A stretch of DNA of 64,000 nt from the NCBI GenBank assembly GCA_020161655.1, contig JAIUPC010000009.1:124001-188000 (forward strand), in the 5' to 3' direction. The notes under the pieces were generated by a model that was not told the origin of the DNA, did not search any database, and was given only the letters and a program-made list of their open reading frames with translations. Every line of letters starts with the position of its first letter. Within the stretch, counting starts at the first letter, position 1. The position numbers and the translations under genes are program-made. Source of the stretch: Pseudomonadota bacterium. GTDB taxonomy: Bacteria; Pseudomonadota; Alphaproteobacteria; Rhodobacterales; Rhodobacteraceae. Shown piece by piece: positions 60,232 through 64,000 of this stretch.

Positions 60232-61350
60232 ATGAAAATCGGATGCCCCAGGGAAATCAAGCCGCAGGAATTCCGCGTTGGCATGACCCCGACCGCCGCC
60301 CATGAAGCGGTGACGAACGGCCATGAGGTCTTTATCGAAACCGGCGCCGGCATGGGCGCGGGCTTCAGCGACGCCGACTATACCGCCGTTGGCGCCAGGA
60401 TCCTCGGCACCGCGAAAGAGGTCTTCGCCACCGCCGACATGATCGTCAAGGTGAAGGAGCCGCAGGCGGTGGAGCGCAAGATGCTGCGCGAGGGGCAGAT
60501 CCTCTTCACCTACCTCCATCTCGCGCCCGATCCGGAACAGACCAGGGACCTTCTCGCCTCCGGCGCCACCTGCATCGCCTATGAGACGGTGACCGACCGC
60601 AACGGCGGCCTGCCGCTTCTGGCGCCGATGTCCGAGGTTGCCGGGCGGCTCGCGCCGCAGGTCGGCGCCTGGACGCTGCAAAAGGCCAATGGCGGCCGCG
60701 GCGTGCTTCTCGGCGGTGTGCCGGGCGTGCTGCCGGCCAAGGTTCTGGTGATCGGCGGCGGCGTCGTCGGCACCCATGCGGCCAAGATCGCCGCCGGCAT
60801 GGGCGCGGATGTGACCGTGCTCGACCGCTCGATCACCCGGCTCCGCTATCTCGACGATGTCTTCGGCGGCACCTTCAAGAACGCCTATGCCTCGGCCGGC
60901 AACACCATCAGCCTCGCGCGCGAAGCCGACATGATCATCGGCGCCGTGCTGATCCCCGGCGCCGCCGCGCCGAAGCTGATCTCGAAGGCGCAGTTGAAAG
61001 AGCTGAAGCCCGGCGCGGCCCTTGTCGACGTCGCCATCGACCAGGGCGGCTGCTTCGAGACCTCGCATGCGACGACGCATCAGGACCCGATCTACGAGGT
61101 CGACGGCATCATGCATTACTGCGTGGCGAACATGCCGGGCGCCGTTGCCCGGACCTCGACCCAGGCGCTTGGCAACGCCACGATGCCCTTCATGATCGCG
61201 CTCGCCAACAAGGGCTGGCGTCAGGCCTGCGCCGATGATCCCCATCTTCTGAACGGGCTCAACGTCCATGCCGGCAAGCTGACCTATGCCGCCGTCGGCG
61301 AGGCGCTTGGCATGTCCTCGATCTCTGGCGCCGAGGCGCTGAAGATCTGA
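60232..61350 (+). CDS. ald: Alanine dehydrogenase
   Basis: Ald interconverts L-alanine and pyruvate plus ammonia with NAD. The 372-residue length is standard. Visible are MKIGCPREIKPQEFRVGMTP, FTYLHLAPDPEQT near 86, the Rossmann motif VLVIGGGVVGTHAAKIAAGM near 170 and VDVAIDQGGCFETS near 264. GGGAGG precedes the ATG at 60232 by six bases. It is divergent from an Lrp-type regulator, likely its activator, and ends at a strong terminator. Confidence 0.97.
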   Translation: MKIGCPREIKPQEFRVGMTPTAAHEAVTNGHEVFIETGAGMGAGFSDADYTAVGARILGTAKEVFATADMIVKVKEPQAVERKMLREGQILFTYLHLAPDPEQTRDLLASGATCIAYETVTDRNGGLPLLAPMSEVAGRLAPQVGAWTLQKANGGRGVLLGGVPGVLPAKVLVIGGGVVGTHAAKIAAGMGADVTVLDRSITRLRYLDDVFGGTFKNAYASAGNTISLAREADMIIGAVLIPGAAAPKLISKAQLKELKPGAALVDVAIDQGGCFETSHATTHQDPIYEVDGIMHYCVANMPGAVARTSTQALGNATMPFMIALANKGWRQACADDPHLLNGLNVHAGKLTYAAVGEALGMSSISGAEALKI

Positions 61351-61377
61351 GGCAGGATCGCCCCGCCGCAAACGAAG

Positions 61378-61406
61378 AAGGGCCCGCCGTCATGGCGGGC
61401 CCTTTT
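61378..61406. terminator. Bidirectional Rho-independent terminator between ald and mscL
   Basis: AAGGGCCCGCC (61378-61388) pairs with GGCGGGCCCTT (61394-61404) around GTCAT, an 11-base-pair stem followed by TTTTC on the plus strand. It lies between the convergent ald and mscL genes and can serve both. Confidence 0.9.
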
Positions 61407-61422
61407 CATTTGGTCGCGTGGA

Positions 61423-61845
61423 TCAGCGCTTCAGCGAGTCGCGGATCTGCAGCAGCACTTCGAGTTCCGTCGGACCGGCGGGCGCACCGGGCACCGGCTC
61501 GTTCTTCTTGATCGCCGCGTCCTTGACGCGGTTCACGCCCTTCACCAGCAGGAAAACCACCCAGGCGATGATGAGGAAGTTGATGACGGCGGTGATGAAC
61601 GACCCATAGGCGAAGACCGCAGCCCCCGCATCGCGCGCGGCGGTAAGGCTCGCGTACTCGCCGTCGCCAAGGACGACGAAGAGGTTGGAGAAGTCGATCC
61701 CGCCGGTGATGAGCGCGATGATCGGATTGATGAGGTCTGCGACGAGCGAGCTGACGATCGCCGTGAAAGCCGCGCCGATGATGATACCAACGGCCATGTC
61801 CATGACATTGCCCTTGGCGATGAAGTCCTTGAACTCTTGGATCAT
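61423..61845 (-). CDS. mscL: Large-conductance mechanosensitive channel MscL
   Basis: MscL opens under strong membrane tension to prevent lysis on osmotic downshift. The 140-residue protein has the family N-terminus [20 protein letters not shown] with the pore-lining first helix, [20 protein letters not shown] after it, the second helix [20 protein letters not shown] near residue 82, and a short charged C-terminal helix. Length is normal. Confidence 0.96.
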   Translation of the reverse strand: MIQEFKDFIAKGNVMDMAVGIIIGAAFTAIVSSLVADLINPIIALITGGIDFSNLFVVLGDGEYASLTAARDAGAAVFAYGSFITAVINFLIIAWVVFLLVKGVNRVKDAAIKKNEPVPGAPAGPTELEVLLQIRDSLKR

Positions 61846-62001
61846 ATTCTGTCCCCACTTAACGTTTTAAGCGGCGCGCGTTTCCTGTGCAGGCGCCGGG
61901 TGGCGTGAACTTATCACGATATTTCATGGCGGCAGCCCTTTTCTCTGCTGCCCGCGACGTTAGCTTCTGCAGGTGTTGCAGTTCAGACGTAAGGGGAAAT
62001 C

Positions 62002-62700
62002 TTGTTCGATCTTACCACTTTCCCGATCATGCGGCGCTGGCCGCCGAAGGACCCTTCGGTGATTCAGCTCTACTCCCTGCCGACGCCGAACGGCGTGAAA
62101 GTGTCCATAGCACTTGAGGAGCTGGGCCTGCCTTACGAGGTGCACCGCATCGACTTCGGCCAGAGCGACCAGCACACGGCAGAGTTCCTGTCGCTCAACC
62201 CCAATGGCAAGATCCCGGCGATCATCGACCCCGACGGTCCGGGTGGCAAACCGCTGCCGCTTTTCGAAAGCGGCGCGATCCTGCTCTACCTCGCCGAGAA
62301 GACCGGAAAGCTCATGCCCGCCGGCGCAGGGCGCTGGGAAGTGATCCAGTGGCTGATGTTCCAGATGGGCGGCATCGGGCCAATGTTCGGGCAGGTCGGC
62401 TACTTCCATCACTTCGCCGGCAAGGAGATCGAAGACCCGCGGCCGCGCACCCGCTACTTCAACGAGGCGCGGCGCCTGCTGTCGGTGCTTGATCAGCGGA
62501 TGGCAGGACGGGACTGGATCGCCGGCGACTATTCCATCGCCGATATCTCGATCTGCCCCTGGGTCCGCAACCTGCGCGACGGCTATCTCGCGGGCAAGGA
62601 GACGGGCCTTGCCGAGATGCCGAACGTCCTCGCCTGGCTCGACCGCTTCCTCGCGCGTCCGGCTGTCGAACGCGGCCTGAAGATCCCGGCGCGGCCCTAG
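62002..62700 (+). CDS. Glutathione S-transferase / disulfide-bond oxidoreductase (YfcG/YghU-like)
   Basis: A 232-residue GST of the Nu/YfcG type: IQLYSLPTPNGVKVSIALEE with the Thr-Pro-Asn motif used in glutathione binding by YfcG, FLSLNPNGKIPAIIDPDGPG and LFESGAILLYLAEKTGKLMP. E. coli YfcG reduces disulfides with glutathione. The start is the TTG at 62002 preceded by AAGGGGAAATC; an ATG at 62029 is also possible. The previous 156 bases, up to mscL, hold no gene. Bases 62701-62857 after it also hold nothing recognisable. Confidence 0.86.
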   Translation: MFDLTTFPIMRRWPPKDPSVIQLYSLPTPNGVKVSIALEELGLPYEVHRIDFGQSDQHTAEFLSLNPNGKIPAIIDPDGPGGKPLPLFESGAILLYLAEKTGKLMPAGAGRWEVIQWLMFQMGGIGPMFGQVGYFHHFAGKEIEDPRPRTRYFNEARRLLSVLDQRMAGRDWIAGDYSIADISICPWVRNLRDGYLAGKETGLAEMPNVLAWLDRFLARPAVERGLKIPARP

Positions 62701-62857
62701 GGTCGGGACTGGGGCAGGGTGCAGGTAACCGCCACGGTAACGGAGCGCACGCCCGACGCCTGTCGGGACGGAAAACCGACGCAAAAGTGACGGCGGCGGG
62801 ACGCCGATCGGCGGGCCGGTTATGGCATAACGCCGGGGTCTGCCATAGATAGGGGAC

Positions 62858-63457
62858 ATGATGAAACGCATCCTCCTAGCCCCCGTCCTCCTCGCCCTGA
62901 TGGTCGCCCCGGCCCTTGCGGAAAAGCTGCCGCTTTCGGCATTGTCGAGCTATATCAACGGTCTGGGCTCGGTCGAGGCGCCCTTCACCCAGGTCAACCC
63001 CGACGGCACGACCTCTGCCGGCAAGCTCTGGCTCAAGCGCCCGCACCGGATGCGCTTCGAATATGCGCCGCCCGACAAGACGCTGGTCCTCGCCGCCGCC
63101 GGAAGCGTGGCAATTTTCGATGGAAAATCAAATAGTTCGGCGGAACAGTACCCGATTTCCAAGACGCCGCTGAGCCTGATCCTGACGCCGAAGGTCGACC
63201 TCTCGCGCCAGAGGATGGTCGTCGACCATGGCGAGGCCGAGGGCATGACCTATGTTACCGCCCAGGACCCGAAGAACCCCGAATACGGCCAGATCACCCT
63301 CTTTTTCTCCAGCAATCCCATAGCCTTGCGGCAATGGATCGTGACCGACGGCACCGGCGCCCGGACCACGGTGAAGCTTGGGGCGCTGGAAACCGGCAAG
63401 ACCTATCCGATGAACTTCTTCTCCATCGAAGCGGCGCAGAGGAAGAACAACCGCTAA
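62858..63457 (+). CDS. lolA: Outer-membrane lipoprotein carrier protein LolA
   Basis: LolA ferries lipoproteins through the periplasm to the outer membrane. The 199-residue protein has a signal peptide (MMKRILLAPVLLALMVAPAL, cleavage before EKLPL) and the LolA fold with YINGLGSVEAPFTQVNPDGT, GKLWLKRPHRMRFEYAPPDK near 52, and TLVLAAAGSVAIFDGKSN. Length is normal. The stop codon overlaps that of the convergent transglycosylase-like gene. Confidence 0.92.
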   Translation: MMKRILLAPVLLALMVAPALAEKLPLSALSSYINGLGSVEAPFTQVNPDGTTSAGKLWLKRPHRMRFEYAPPDKTLVLAAAGSVAIFDGKSNSSAEQYPISKTPLSLILTPKVDLSRQRMVVDHGEAEGMTYVTAQDPKNPEYGQITLFFSSNPIALRQWIVTDGTGARTTVKLGALETGKTYPMNFFSIEAAQRKNNR

Positions 63458-64000
63458 AGCTTGCCGCAGACCGCAAGCTGGCTCTGGTAAAGCTTCGCCC
63501 TCTGGCCAACCTCGGATGCGACCCTCAGAAGCCAGGCCTTTTCCAGGTGACTGCCGCGCTGATAGCCGGTCCGGCCCTCGTGGTACGCAAGATATTGATT
63601 TTCCGCGTCCCATTTGGAGATGCCGAGCTTCTTCTCGGTCTGGTCCATGTACCAGCCCATGAAATCCGCCGCGTCGTCCATCTGATTGCGTCGCGCGCCG
63701 CGCTTGCCGGTCGCGTCCTGGTAGTCGTCCCAGGTGCCGTCGAGCGCCTGCGAATAGCCGTAGGCAGAGCTTTGCCGGCCCATGGGGATGATTCCCAGCG
63801 CGAACCTGTGCGGGGTGCGCGCGTTGCCGATAAACTTGCTCTCCTGGTAGATCGTCGCCATCTGCACATGGAGCGGAACGCCCCAACGGCGTTCGGCGCG
63901 CACCATCGCATCATGATATTTCGGACGCTCATCGAGAATGTCGCATGCATTCTCCAGGTTGCGGGGCGCGGAGTAGTTGCCGCCACACGACACCAGGAGC
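63454..64000 (-). CDS. Lytic-transglycosylase-like lipoprotein, N-terminus cut by the right edge
   Basis: The frame is open to the edge of the window, so the gene begins beyond it; 182 residues are present. The visible end of its signal peptide reads LLVSCGGN, a lipobox with the lipidated cysteine. The domain VPLHVQMATIYQESKFIGNA holds the SLT catalytic glutamate, followed by SSAYGYSQALDGTWDDYQDA and AWLLRVASEVGQRAKLYQ. A GTG at 63993 could be read as a start, but the lipobox before it shows that the real start lies upstream. Confidence 0.85.
   Translation of the reverse strand, partial: LLVSCGGNYSAPRNLENACDILDERPKYHDAMVRAERRWGVPLHVQMATIYQESKFIGNARTPHRFALGIIPMGRQSSAYGYSQALDGTWDDYQDATGKRGARRNQMDDAADFMGWYMDQTEKKLGISKWDAENQYLAYHEGRTGYQRGSHLEKAWLLRVASEVGQRAKLYQSQLAVCGKL

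Overview
The window is GC-rich, gene-dense DNA from an alphaproteobacterium, most likely a member of the Rhodobacterales (Rhodobacteraceae/Paracoccaceae). This is inferred from gene order (penicillin-binding-protein activator next to rsmI-yraN-gshB; coaBC-dut-moeB; a COQ9 gene; an alanine dehydrogenase gene divergent from an Lrp gene), from the many GTG/TTG starts and 4-base gene overlaps, and from several multidomain GcvT-type amine oxidoreductases. No tRNA, rRNA, CRISPR array, transposase or phage gene was seen.

Layout. 1-9.8 kb: murJ (cut by the left edge), glnD, a lipoprotein activator of penicillin-binding proteins, rsmI, yraN, gshB, a YifB/ComM ATPase and a GST with an unusual cysteine tail. 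9.9-19.6 kb: coaBC-dut-moeB-like, a polar amino-acid ABC importer lacking its ATPase gene, an M3 oligopeptidase, an FAD oxidoreductase, a DUF938 methyltransferase, an AhpD-like protein and a GH25 lysozyme, closed by a strong bidirectional terminator. 19.6-26.4 kb: a GcvT-family FAD dehydrogenase, a decayed stretch with two frameshifted genes (DUF2946-like and a class III nucleotide cyclase), then an amidase/agmatine deiminase operon. 26.5-36.6 kb: a tad (Flp pilus) locus with its own LuxR regulator and prepilin peptidase but no secretin. 36.9-50.5 kb: an amine-catabolism island (class III aminotransferase, MttB-family methyltransferase, LysR regulator, two tandem GcvT-family FAD dehydrogenases, a sulfotransferase-like protein and a complete Pot-type ABC importer). 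50.6-64 kb: MscS-like channel, class II aldolase, monooxygenase-like protein, orphan ParA, quinone oxidoreductase, COQ9, rpsU, small lipoprotein transglycosylase, DUF1294, a subtilase with a separate I9-like inhibitor, lrp/ald, mscL, GST, lolA and a second transglycosylase-like lipoprotein cut by the right edge.

How the genes fit together. The recurring theme is import and oxidative breakdown of methylated amines and polyamines. The Pot-type importer and the agmatine deiminase/amidase operon lie about 20 kb apart but carry the same 13-base sequence TTTGATCAAATTT just upstream of their first genes. A shorter TTGATCAA lies between the LysR gene and the tandem FAD dehydrogenases. This suggests a shared amine regulon, which is inference from sequence only. 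No single gene here is beyond known families; the novelty, if any, is in the combination and its regulation.
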